Below, in pieces: positions 36,159 to 48,321 of a DNA stretch of 64,000 nucleotides; position 1 is the stretch's first letter; every line of letters starts with the position of its first letter. Origin of the DNA: Daucus carota subsp. sativus (taxonomy: Eukaryota > Streptophyta > Magnoliopsida > Apiales > Apiaceae). The notes below the pieces were generated by a model. That model was not told the origin of the DNA, made no database searches, and was given only the letters and a program-made list of their open reading frames with translations. The stretch covers positions 30,926,527 through 30,990,526 of the forward strand of contig NC_030384.2 of NCBI RefSeq assembly GCF_001625215.2. The letters run 5' to 3'. The position numbers and the translations under genes were made by a program.

Positions 36159-37012
36159 ATACTCCAAATTGCTTGTAGGCTGTCCTCTGTAAAAAATTCT
36201 TTGTAAATCCTTCTCTACTGGTATGTATATACCATCAGGAATCAAATATTTATATCATTAATCTTTATTTTAGGGTTTAAGGTTCAAAAGACCTCAGTGT
36301 AACTCTGTTCTTGGTATAAAGAACAGAAACTATCAAGAATTTTCCATTGTAACATTTTCCTTATTGGTATAAGGAAGCTATTTTGCTGTTGTTGAAAAAA
36401 GATGGTAAATACTCTTTACTCTTTGTTTATTTTTTAAACTATCTATTGTTTAATATGATTTCTGTTTCACAGGAAGAAATACTCTTTACAATTGTACTTC
36501 CCTCGATCACAGTGATTAGTTTATATTGTTGTGTTGTTTCTGGAGTCAAAACAAAAGTGTATTGATAAATGTGACTGCCCTTTGATTAAGGAGCCAGCAG
36601 CTTGTTTACATGATAATGAATGTGTCTTTTGTCAATACTTGTGTAAAAATAAGTATATACATGTTGTGGCAACAAAGAATCCAAGAACCTTCCTTTACAG
36701 CTTTCTACTGTTTCCTTTTTCTAATGGTAATATTCTAGTTGTATAGTCAGCAGTGAGCCACTGCACAGGATAGAAAGATTCAGTTTGTCCGTTATCTTCT
36801 TTCACTGCATACTCTTAAGTTAAAATATCTTCACACTTGGAGAGAGGGAGACTAGAGGGGTTTAATTTCTCTATCTAGATCTCAGCTACCAAAACATAAA
36901 TATTTTCTCATCTTGTGAACAATTCCTCCTGCATCAGTTTAACTTTTTTGAACTTTATGTAACAACTTCATTACTCCGATCAATTAGAAGAGGTCCACGC
37001 ATAAGTATATAA
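36159..37012. other. 3' flank of the kinase and 5' flank of the protease gene
   Basis: No gene is seen. Two short plus-strand frames (36383-36565 and 36531-36746) show no recognisable features. The last 60 bases are probably the 5' UTR of the M50-like gene. Confidence 0.4.
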
Positions 37013-39894
37013 ATGCGGAATTGGGAGCTAAAGAAGTGCTGCAACCATGAGCAAGTTGTGTTCATCACAACCATCTCGGTCTGCACAGTTGTCATTCTTG
37101 CGGTATGTTATTGCTTTCCTCTCTGTGTATCTATGTTCTTCTCAGTAACGGGTACTTGAATGAATCTTTGCTAGTTCCTCCAAATGCTGAAACTGTTACA
37201 GAAATTTGTGTGGATGTCTAGTGTTGTCTTCAGTTCAGGATTAGTTTTGTTATACGAGTCTCAGAGTGAAGTTGTGAGATTTTTCAGAAACTGTTGTGAT
37301 CTTTTGTTATTGTAGGCTGGGTGGGTGGTAGTCTCAGTTCTGTTGTTGGGACATAACTATGTCTCAACTTTCAAGTTTCCACATAAGATACTGATTATGC
37401 TAGTTTAAGAATAGAAATTTTCTTTTTAAGCAGCTATTGGTAGTATGTCAAAAATAAAACTGTTAGTATCAGGTACTGGTAGTATATTCTGAACTGTTTT
37501 CGTCTGTACTGGGTCGTAGCCCCCCATCACTCAATTTCAGACTAAAGACCAAACTAAAAGATAGAGGAATAATACATTTAATTTACATGTCAAGTAACTT
37601 GTTAGCCTTTTTTTATTTGCTAAATGACTTGTTAGCCATTTAATGATCACAGTCTAAGTATTAGTATTGTGAGAGCAATAGAACTCGGTATTTATGAGTG
37701 AAATTTCAGAAAGGTTAAAATAACCAATTCTACAAGAATTTGTTTTTGCTTTGTGTATTTTTCCAGATAACCATGCGTTTAGTTAACTTGTTAGTCATTT
37801 TTCATCTTGTAGCTTTGGAGGACAGTACTTTTGATGCCATTCAAACTTGTTACGGTATTTATTCATGAAGCTAGCCATGCCTTAGCTTGCAAACTTACAT
37901 GTGGACATGTAAGAAGCTTCGTTCTCTCCTGAGACCTCATGACATTATGTCAGTTATTTTTCAACATCGGATATTGATGCCTGGCCAGTCTGCATTATTA
38001 TATTTTTAGTAATTCTTTTTACAATATAAATATGTTCAAGTACTTTTATGTTTCTAATCTATACAACTATGAACCAAACATTTTTTCCATGTCAATTATG
38101 GTAAAGTACATATATTTGATTCAGAGTTTCCAGAGTGTCTGTCCTGCAAGTGGCATCATATTTAAATTTCATAACCTCAAGTCATAGTAATAAAATTCCT
38201 TAATATGCAGGTGGAAGGAATTCAAGTTCACGCTGATGAAGGAGGAAGTACACAAACACGAGGCGGTGTATATTGGTTCATCTTGCCAGCTGGATGTAAA
38301 TTCTTTCCCCTATACTAGGCACACTATTCAGTACCCTCACTTTGTTTGGAGTGTAAAGTAAAATCTGAACAGATATATGGTTCTTGTACATGTAACATGT
38401 TCTGCAGTTACTTCAATATTATTTACTCTTTTAAAACATTTTAGCCTGCGCCTCCGCATATATTCAATGACACTAAATGTAAAATATTGCTATGTATCCT
38501 TTCTAAAGCAGTGTGACTGAACTTTATAATGCTTCTTGCAATTCTAGATCTTGGATCATCGTTCTGGGGAATGGTTTTGATACTAGCGTCCACAAATCTT
38601 CTTGCAGCAAGAATCGGTGCTGGATGTTTAGTTATTGCCCTAATTATTGTACTCTTAATTGCTAAAAATGTAAGTGGGGTTTACATTTTACACTTCACAT
38701 TGTCAAGATACATTGTTAAAGATATAGGCACCCTTAAAACACTAGAAATCACCTTTTAAACTTCATTCTTGAGCAATACTGACTTTCTTGAAATCTGTTG
38801 TCGCATGTTTGTAGAGTAAGTCATTTCCTGGAATTTATGTATAATATATGCTATTTTCTGAGTCCAAAATTTGAAAAACAAAATAGAATTTGTTTGGTAA
38901 ATTTCAACAGAATGAATATAGTTAGTTCATGTATAATGAATTCGTATATTAGCACAGCAAAATGATTCTAATCCCATCATTCTCTTAAAAAATCTGATTT
39001 TCTTTTAAGATATGGTGTCAGTACACCGTATAATTCCTGACGATATTACTAACTGATTTTTCACTTATGTCATTATACAGTGGACACTGCGGGCACTTTG
39101 CATTGGTACATCTTCCAGAATCTAGGTGTCTTGATTCCTTCAGAATAGGTGCATATTTTATGACTGGTGATACTAATATTCTTTCTGAACCATCAGGATT
39201 TATTGTCTTTATTGCCATAATCTGGGTTCTGCAAGAAACGACAGATATACGTGTACTTCGTTACGTCATTCTATTTATCGGTGAAAATTCTAATAGCTCT
39301 CTGTTTCTGTCCAACTTTAGAATTAGCATTTCATTATATATTTTTAGGTTGCTGAATAGGGACAAAGATTTCTCATGTACACTTTGGTATCTTACAGGTG
39401 TAATGAACAGTTTATTCTCTGTGTATGGTAAGGTCTTCAAACTGGTTTACTAATTGTTTACTCCTATGTTTAATATAAGGAATTGATTAGAACCTCAGAT
39501 CATACTTAAGGGTGTTAATGCAGATATCTATGATGATTTGATATCACGAAGAGTTAATATTAGCGATGCTGAGAAATTTGCAGAAGTTTGTCCTTGTCCT
39601 TGTAATGGTGTTGGATGGGGTGTCATTTGGTAAGAAAGTTTTTTCCTGAAGAAGCACACAATAGTGGCTATCCAAATAAATATATTAGGGGTGTTGGATG
39701 TGATTTGATATTACAGTTCCTTGTTAGTTATATAATCTTATTGCAGTATTGCTAACCAAGGAACTACCACACAAAGCTATAATTGTTACTTATCGCTGTT
39801 CCTTATTGGTTATAAATGACTTATTCGTAGGGGGATTATATCTTTTATATTTCTTTGTGGAGCCATGTACCTTGGTCTGGTGATTCTTTCTTGA
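37013..39894 (+). CDS. M50B-like membrane metallopeptidase family protein, nine exons
   Basis: Exons 37013-37102, 37813-37908, 38211-38295, 38548-38669, 39081-39105, 39197-39280, 39398-39427, 39524-39629 and 39831-39894 give 233 aa with every phase matching. Two exons are only 25 and 30 nt. The protein is mostly hydrophobic: a helix near 16-36, then FIHEASHALACKL with the zinc-binding HExxH (about 50-54), HADEGGSTQTRGG, AGYLGSSFWG, three to four further helices, and NSLFSVYDIYDDLISRR, whose acidic residues may complete the metal site. The last helix is IISFIFLCGAMYLGLVIL. M50 proteins cleave or handle substrates within membranes; this small M50B-like plant and fungal family is uncharacterised as far as I know. 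Substrate and compartment cannot be inferred. Confidence 0.85.
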
Positions 39895-41309
39895 GGTATA
39901 TTTTAATGTCTATACTTCATGTATTCTAACAGCAAACTGACGTGCTGCTGAGTGCTTTCAGTACTGTATGTTATGCAGTTATCTTCATGAACGGTTGTTG
40001 GAAGGAATGTATTGGATTTCATAGATGGGGTTCATTCTATTTTCATCATCTGCACATCTGTGATCTGTGGTATAAGCACATATGATAAGCATCTATAGTC
40101 TTACTTCTTGTGACAAAAAGAAGAAAAGCCTTTGAAAGGCCAGATCATTTTTAGTTATACTGCTGATATTATGCAAGTTTATGTAACATTCATCAAATTG
40201 ATATTGTATTTAGCGGCAGAAAGAGATCATACCAAGTTCTGCACTACCTTGAAAAGAAAATTTCAGAAAGAAAAAAAAACAGAGATGTGGCTGATCATAA
40301 TTCATGGCCGTTTCTCCTGTTTGAAGATAGTTCGTCGTGTGAAATGAAAATGTGGAGGCAATGAAGCCCAGATGACTGCGACAAACGTCTTGGACCTTGG
40401 TTATTTTTGGGTACATGTTCTATTTGGATCTTGTAAAATGCTGTTACGACTCATTACTCATTAGTACAGATTCAAGTATACTCCTAAACTTACTGATACA
40501 AATTCAAGTATGGTGGCCTTGTATTGAATTTTTAATCCAAATTATAATTTATATTCAGAACTAATAACACTTTCAAATAAGAAACAACTCAGCAACTTAT
40601 GTTGTGTAGGTGGGAATGAATAAAATTGAAGAAAATGAAATGAAATCTAAACTATATGATGGGTAGATAAAATTTTCATTGTTTCCTCCATATCATTTTA
40701 ACGGTCTAAACTATATATTTTTTTAATAATTCCCGTCACGTCAGGAAATATTTATCACATTTACTAGTTGATGGGATGTAGCTAAACATAGATGGCACGT
40801 ACTTCAAATTTATCAAACTGAAAGTTCCGAGTTGATTCCTATCTGAAAAAGATAGTGCAGGGTACCTGCAACTAGAGATGATAGTGAATCTTTGACAAGA
40901 TAAACAAGTGAAGATGTTGATGAATGAGTCCATTTCTGTGCTACCTTATTTTGAGTGAATTCTATGTTGAAACCGTGTGCTGTTCAGTGTACTTTATGGG
41001 AATCGACAGTTTGCATAAACAATCCAAAGAACCATCGTTAGCATTTGGTTAGAAATCATGATCAGGTGCATGGAACATTAGCCCACTAAATCAACAGCTT
41101 ACCTACTTGTCCTCACTCAAAGATTGCTCTTAGCCCTTAAGCATCCAGCTTTGCTAAAGCCTTTTCAATTTAATATTCCTCTGGAAATATACATATTATT
41201 TGTGGCCACACTATTGGATACATCCCTTGAAATGACCCTACCTGGGGAACACAGATAACAGACTCTGAAATTTCCACGTGGCCACTCCAATTGCATTTCT
41301 AAAAAGATA
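39895..41309. other. Intergenic spacer, no gene seen
   Basis: This is the 3' flank of the protease gene and the distal promoter of the bHLH gene. No long or domain-bearing frame is present. Confidence 0.4.
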
Positions 41310-41507
41310 CTCCCTCCGTCCCTCCCATTTCTTATCGAATGGGTTGGGCACGGAGGTTAAGAAATATGAATAAAGTAGTTGAAAAGTGGAAGAAAAGTGG
41401 AGAAGTGGTGGGACCCATTGACCATATTTGGTAAGTTTTGAAATGTAAAGAATTGGATGGGACACCCCAAAAAGGAAAGTGTAAAGAAATGGAAGGGACA
41501 GAGGGAG
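41310..41507. mobile_element. Stowaway-type MITE in the bHLH promoter
   Basis: CTCCCTCCGTCCCTCCCATT at the left pairs with AATGGAAGGGACAGAGGGAG at the right. TA duplications lie at 41308-41309 and 41508-41509. The right end is 295 bp upstream of the bHLH ATG, so it may affect transcription. Confidence 0.9.
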
Positions 41508-41802
41508 TATGTGATAATATGTGTAATTCGCAGTTAAAGTTTAGTCAATTTGACTCTTCAATAGTCAAAGCAAGACATATAATATGAGATGGAGGAAGTA
41601 ACTTCAAAGAGAAGGCACGATTTACTTAAAAATTTTAACTTACTAATAATTTGTATCGTACCCCAAACCGCACCAACTAGACCAATATTAGACCACAGTC
41701 AGCAGTCATGGTGTCTTATACATAGAATTCCACAATCTATGACTGTCTAAACATAATTCCTTGGTCTCTTTTTTTAAGCTCTGAATATAAGAAAAAAGAT
41801 TC

Positions 41803-43262
41803 ATGGCTGAATACACATCAGAAATGCAAAGCTTCAAATCACAACTTTCTTTGTTAGAGTTTGATCCCAACATGGAACTAATGATGAATCAGTACACAAA
41901 TGCAATCCCAAGTGCCATAAATACTTCAAACTCAAGTATTAATAACCTCATGGTGTTTCCTAATGAGAATTTCAGTTCTCAAATTCCGGGTTTCCAGGGT
42001 AACTTGGAATATAACTTTCGAAGCTTTTCTCATGAAGATAATAAGGATGTCACTCTAGAATCTGCTTCTGTCCAAAGAAACGATTTCTGCAGCTCGAAGA
42101 AGAGGATAGCAGGACATGAAGTGGAAGTCTGTTCTAGTAATTCATCTCCTCAAGCTTCTGGTAGTGGAAACAAGAGAAAAAATGTAATTTCCTAACTATT
42201 TTTTGTGATAATTAACTCATAAATATTTGAAAATTGTTTCAGACTTATTGTTAATATGTTATATTTCGTCGTTCCTTTGATCACTTTCTTTTCTGATGCA
42301 TTTTTAATCTTGTTGTAATTGTTCATAGAATTCTGGGGCAGTCAAAAGGTCGAAGAGTAGTGACAAAGACGAAGAGAAACCAGATGATGTGGTACATGTC
42401 CGAGCTAGAAGGGGCCAAGCCACCGATAGTCACAGTTTAGCAGAAAGGGTATGAAGTTCCTAAACTCACGTTTCTCCTTGTTTTTGGTTTGTAACATCAT
42501 GATCTGATTCCCAAATACACATAGCTTCTTATTGTGTTATTAAGGAATAACGACGATACACTGATATGAAACAGGTTCGAAGAGGAAAAATCAATGAAAA
42601 AATAAAATGCCTGCAAGACATTGTACCTGGTTGTCACAAGGTGAGTTTCCTTTTTTTGGTTATTGATCAACATATATTTCCACAATTAGTAGCTGTTTTT
42701 TATTTGTTAAGTAATTAGTAGCTGTTTTTTTTTTTTGCTAAGTAATTAGTAGCTGTTTAAGTATAATAATTCAGTTTTTCACTGTATCTGCAGACAATGG
42801 GCATGGCAGTCATGTTGGATGAGATTATTAATTATGTACAGTCTTTGCAGAACCAAGTGGACGTAAGTTCTCAACATTTTCTCTTTAATTCACTTGTATG
42901 AGTAAAGAAACGGTTTCGTAATTAAAACTAATTATCATGTTATTCATTTCCAGTTCCTTTCTATGAAGCTTTCTGCAGCAAGCACATTTCATGATATTAA
43001 CTCACAGACAGATGCATTTGAACAACTACAGGTACTGCAAACAAGATATAATTTTTTTTTGTCTCGATAAGTTAAGTATCTGTCAAGAAATGGAATTAAC
43101 CGAAATGTATTGCACTTGCGGATTGTACAGAGAGCAATGGCATATGAAGCACAGAAGATGCAAAGAGTTGTGAGAAGAGGAAATGAAGAGGTTGCCTCAA
43201 CTCAATTTGGTCCCCTTGACCTTAATTTTGGCTCTTATCCTACACTGCCATACAATTCATAA
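41803..43262 (+). CDS. BEE3: BEE3-like bHLH transcription factor, six exons
   Basis: Exons 41803-42183, 42329-42448, 42575-42640, 42794-42862, 42954-43031 and 43131-43262 are all phase 0 and give 281 aa. RARRGQATDSHSLAERVRRG (about 151-170) is the basic region, with H, E and R at the positions that contact E-box DNA. KINEKIKCLQDIVPGCHK is helix 1, a loop follows, and MLDEIINYVQSLQNQVDFLS is helix 2. This wording is characteristic of the BEE/CIB subgroup XII. BEE proteins act redundantly as early brassinosteroid-induced growth regulators in Arabidopsis; I infer a similar role. The RRGKI sequence has glycine where the group usually has glutamate. The N-terminal 127 residues are Ser/Asn-rich. 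Exon 3 of the HLH is split exactly as in related genes. Confidence 0.88.
42685..42762. repeat. Short tandem repeat in bHLH intron 3
   Basis: About 29-31 bp units starting ATTAGTAGCTGTTTTTT occur three times (about 42685, 42713 and 42744), the last one partial. Confidence 0.8.
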
Positions 43263-46200
43263 ACAAAAGATCCTGTTTTCCCATCAATAGTTTGCTTGTC
43301 CCCATCTCATCTTTTTTATGTAATTTCAGACATGCCACTGTATACATATACTAATCCTCACACATGTGGAGAAATACTTCAAATATATACTATCACAAGT
43401 CACAACTTTTACTGGCATTGTTTATTTACTCGTTCTATATGATTAATCAGGAGAATTGTTCACAGCTTTTGATCTGAATTCATTATATAGCTCTCATATC
43501 CACTAATTTATTAAGAAGAGAGCAGTTGTATCGAAGTTCTGGTGCAAGTTAGATATAATATGCATAAAAAACAAAGTTTCATAATTTTTTAACAGCCGAT
43601 GGACTATAATTGACGAAAGTCAGTCAGTAGACGATTGGTTTTGACACCCATTTGCTATTAATGTTTTTGATTGTTTATGTTTGATCCTAAAAAAGCGTCA
43701 GTTCTAGTTGAAGTCACATTGGATTGGATTGTGACTCCTTTCTCTTTTAGTGCCCGCTTTTCTTTTCTTTTTTGTCGTTTGATTTCACACTTCATCTCCA
43801 ACATATCATTGGCAACACCTCCAATGGTTGCCATAGACATCAAATACTACCAAATAATACTCACATCAGTGTGGCAGATGCATTTTGAATAGAAAATTTT
43901 ACATCAGAAGTAAATGTGTATTCTAATTTTTAATGTTTTCCAAAGTTTAACGCAGTTCCTGGGAAAAATTTAAGACACGCGTAAGCCACATTGATTTCAA
44001 CACACTTGTAGAAGAAGAGATAATAACTGTTTGTCCAAATAATTTATTCAAAATAGCATCATTATGAAATTTTTTGACCAAATGAGAACCTACACTGCTA
44101 CACACATAACGTCGCAAGAAATGGAGAAGTATTCATGAGAAATGAGGGGTAAAAAGGTTGATATTACTAAACTATTGAACTTCATTATTAAGCTTTGCCA
44201 GGATATTATGTTCATTATGCCTGTGTGGTTGTGTAGGATTGTAATATCATGTGTTCATGTCTGAAGATTGGTCAGTGTTCAAGTGTCTCTGATTTTTTAC
44301 AGATTTTGATTCGACACGTGAGTATGCATCGTTTATAACTCTCTGTTGGAACCCGAATAACATAGATTCTTGTCCTAACAGTAAGAGATAGCAAGATAAT
44401 CGTTAGGGACAGAGGCCAACACATTTGTGCAAATTCTGAAACAGCTGACTAGTCAAATTCGAATGGATTGAAATGGACAAAGTAAACCATACATAGATAG
44501 ATTCTAAAAATCTGATTGATGCTGCCAGTACATGGAACTGAATGATTAAGAGTATATATCGATTATTCTAAAGGAAATTCATTTCTACCTATTTTATTTC
44601 TCAGACATTTTCCTAACAAGATTTATGAAAATACTGAAAGAATTATATTAAATGCAGATGCATTGTATCTAAAACAGACAGCTTCACAAGACTAAGCATG
44701 ACCTAAAGATAATGGGGACTATGTGGGTTCTTTTTCTTCAACTTCTCTATCTAAGATTATAAGATCTAGGAGTGCCGACCATTGAAGTGTTTTTTTTTAA
44801 GAAGACCGTTAAAAGTGATGTGTTAATAAAAAAGATTATGTGGCAAATTTGGCACCCCTTGAAGAGTGCCAAACATTGGAGATGCTCTTAAGTTTCCAGT
44901 TATCCTCTACGAAGTCAACGGTCATCTAAAACTCTGAGGTTTGGGAGAAATATTTGATAAGATCTATAAACACTTAACACTTCCCTTGCTCAAGAACCCT
45001 TTCTTGGGTCAAAGAGTAAATTGTTGGCGCTCATCTTTGGGGCAATATTTTATCTTAATCTCCTCGTTAAATTATGAGAAATATTGGGGGTACAACAGTT
45101 CGTATCGACACCTAATAGCTATTGAACCTCTCCTAGCATCTTCTAGTCCTCTCTTTATTTGCATGAACCCACCCAATCTTTTTATGGAGTATTTTAGCTT
45201 TCTCCCTTTGATACCAGACATTTTATATCTTGCTTGTTTGTTGGAGAGATGCATGAACAAAGCAGGTGGATAGTGAGAGAAAAAACACAGAAATGGGTCC
45301 CCAAAAAACAGATTGGAACTTGATGGATAAGAGTTACTTTAGATTGGCTTTGAGTGGCAACATTTATTGGTGAAGTGGCATGGGACAGGAGAAAGGGAAA
45401 TAGTAACCAATATGGGCAAGTTCAAAGATCCCAAGTGCTCTAGTCCCTTGTGTAAACCACTGAAATTTCAATTAAAACTTAATGCTGAGATTAGTTACTT
45501 GTCTTTATATTGTAGAATAAGACGATAGCAGATTGCGATGCTTTTCAAGTGACTATCATAGTCCTCAAATGGGAAAATTAAATTAATTTCATGAACTATT
45601 GACATTTTATTGTTCAGATCCCTGAACAAAATATTTCATTTTTTGAGTCACTTAATTTTCTTTTTTTCGATCTAAGTCCTTCAGCCAAAAAATTCTAACG
45701 GCGTTATAATCAGAAAACTAGGGTTCTTGATATTCATACGGATCAAAGTAATTTTGAAAGTGTTAGTGATATCCAGACTTACAGTTCAAGTACTCAAATT
45801 AAAACTTGAATCATTAGCGACACTCACATGACATTAATTTTCTGTTTGACGGTTAATGTAACTGTGCACCTTTTCACTAGTAATGGTTTTTTTATAGTAT
45901 GTAACTTTAATTAAGTTCCATTTACATGTTACATATGTATTTGTTGGACAAGTTGATGTGTCAATTGTACAGATTATATGTAACATTTGCAAGACAACAA
46001 ATTTACCCTCAGGTTTTTTTCCGACAATTTGATGCAAATACCAGTAGCAAGTGAGGGTTTTTCTATAGTGTTCCTCGGAAGTTTTCCTCCAAAACGAGTT
46101 CATTCTTTTGTAATATGTTGTATAGAAACGTGGCTAGTCAAGTCGCTAGCATTGTATCGAGTCCCTTCCATGAATCAGGCTGTGATTATTTCCTACTTCA

Positions 46201-46687
46201 GTCTTGAGTGTTATAAGGAGTGCTGGAGAATGCTAAGAACTTAAAAGCCAACCTCCAGGTGTACTGGGCTATTAGCTGGAACTGGCCTCCTATTATTTCT
46301 CTGTTTTCTCATAGCCTATAGTTGACAAGGTAGCACTAGGCATACATGTGTAAAAATATTGCTCTTTCTTCCGCATTCTCACCTGTTCTTTTTGTGATTG
46401 TAAAGCTTAGATAAATGCATCATGATAAGTGAGTTCTTTTTCTGATAATTACAAGCAACTTTGTAATATATACTGTAGCATTCTGCTTTTTTTCTAATTT
46501 TATTATTGCTTAGATCCTTAATTTGCCATGGGAAATATGGGATAAGTGGCCACAGAGTGGAGAATAATATCAATGTCACCTTCCAATTTCCAACACTCGA
46601 AAGCAAAAAAGAATGAAAAGAAAGAAAAATTAGCTTTTTCATGTCCGTCCCATAACGTACCAACACATAGACATATTTCAAAATCAC
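43263..46687. other. Intergenic spacer with short repeats only
   Basis: No convincing gene. A one-ended MITE-like remnant ends GGAGATGCTCTTAA near 44893 (start unclear, perhaps 44770). Short frames at 44941-45273 and 45987-46244 have no recognisable domain. The left part is the bHLH 3' UTR. Confidence 0.4.
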
Positions 46688-46987
46688 TCAGTATATGGCT
46701 CTCTGATTAACTGTGTTGCTGGAAGTCTGATGATCTTTGTAGCGTGGAAATCCACCTTGCTTTAACAGCATCTCTTTGCCCCCACCGAAGAAAGAGGTTA
46801 GCATCGTTGCATCAAAGACGAAGCCACTGTCATCAAACAAGTCCTCTTCACCTACTTCAAAACTATATCAACAATGATAAAGTCCCCTGTTTTTACTGGT
46901 ATTGATAGATGACAGTGATTTAAACTGTGTACACCGCTTTTGTCATCCCCATTGCGCGGACATTCTCCTCATTCAAATAAAATACTG
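46688..46987 (-). CDS. Unrecognised gene fragment: two coding-like exons
   Basis: On the minus strand, an exon at about 46933-46984 (after TTGCAG, entered in phase 1) reads FYLNEENVRAMGMTKA. It ends GCGGT/GTACAC in phase 2, which fits the next acceptor (GATATAG/T at 46867). The second exon (46688-46866) reads FEVGEEDLFDDSGFVFD, MLTSFFGGGKEMLLKQGGF and ends with a stop at 46690-46688. The matched phases and the lack of low-complexity bias suggest real coding history. I do not recognise the product. Upstream exons are uncertain (see the 47242-47640 entry), so it may be the 3' end of a small gene or a relic. Confidence 0.4.
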
Positions 46988-47241
46988 CAACTTGATTTAT
47001 GCATGAGGCACAAACGCATAAACAATATTCGATGTGAAGATAACAATATGAAATCAAGAGCCATAAGCTACTTCCCTGAGTCTTAAAAATGGGAAAAGAA
47101 CATGCTATGAAATCATTTATATTTGTCTATAGACCGTTGTTAGCTTATTGAATTGTGCAGTGAAAAGCTCTTTAAAAGGATGAATTTAAGAATGTAATAT
47201 AATCTATGTGAAGACCAAGAAATTACAATTAAAATTAATTT

Positions 47242-47640
47242 TTGGTTAAACATGAGATGCCAGAACCGGGAGAACTCTTGATACACTTGAGCAATTTCAG
47301 CCAAAGATTTCTGCCATGGCTCAAAGTGGAACCGAACAAAAACAAAGGAAAGAATATTACTGTAAGAGCATCTTCGATGGACTCTCCAAACAATTTCCTA
47401 ACTCTAAATTTAAAAGGGATACAAAAAAATAAAGCTCTAATGCACTCCTAGTGGCTCTTTGAAAATCCAAGAGTTTTATTTATAGGGCACCTAGTTTGTA
47501 AACCGCATATTAGAAAACCGCATCAATCCTTATATGGTCTGAGCCAAGCTTCTCGTACATGAATGAATCATTCGTTCTGACGTGACAAGCAAAGAGTGTG
47601 ATTTTATCAAACACATTGACAGGGGACATATGGAGTACTA
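47242..47640 (-). other. Further coding-like stretches upstream of the unrecognised fragment
   Basis: Two minus-strand stretches read like protein. About 47242-47355 gives RFHFEPWQKSLAEIAQVYQE and then FSRFWHLMF. About 47512-47628 starts at an ATG and gives FDKITLFACHVRTNDSFMYE. A MITE-like sequence starting GAGCATCTTCGATGGACTC (about 47366) lies between them. I could not find splice junctions in a consistent phase, so their connection to 46688-46987 is unproven. Confidence 0.25.
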
Positions 47641-48321
47641 TATATAAAAATATGGACATCTATCTGAGTACCACTATGTTTTAATAATACTACAAAAAAA
47701 TAAAATGATGTTAATAATCAAATCCAGACAATAACATTAGTGATTAAAAAAATTTGAACCTAACATTAGTTACTAAAAAAAAAGGTTATAGTTTGATGAT
47801 AAGTTTCTAAACACACAATAAGTTGGGTGACAAAAAAAAAATCCATTTTTCCTATTTATTTTCAAATTTTTATTTGTTTTTTTTTTCAAATTTTTTATTT
47901 GTTTACTAAACTTTTTATTACTAATAACTTATTAGTAGTAAATAATAACACACCATCGAACTATGCTCCACACTTCTGAATTTTCTCCTACACTTTTAAT
48001 TTGTAAATATCATTAGGAACGCAATAAAAAATATTATTCGATACCTACCCACACAATCTCATATTCACCCTTAGAGCAAATTTCAAATGTCAAATCCCCA
48101 TGGCAAATAGATGAGCAACATAAGCAGTCAATAACTCTGTATTCATAATGTAACTTGAAAACTCAATTATCACAATTTGCAAGTATGCAGTAATGCACAA
48201 AAGAACAATAATGTAAAGATTTCTGCTCTGATCTTAGTGTGCTGTAATACTAAATCTAAATTGTATAGCAAGATGATATATCTATGGATATCATATTAAA
48301 ATCTAACAATCAAGAACTCCC
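47641..48321. other. AT-rich intergenic DNA
   Basis: Poly-A/T rich with no gene seen. It adjoins the ESP1 stop codon (3' flank on the minus strand). Confidence 0.4.

Noticed and set aside
44941..45273. 110-codon plus-strand open frame
   Set aside because: No recognisable domain, no splice context and biased toward hydrophobic residues from T-rich DNA; treated as chance.
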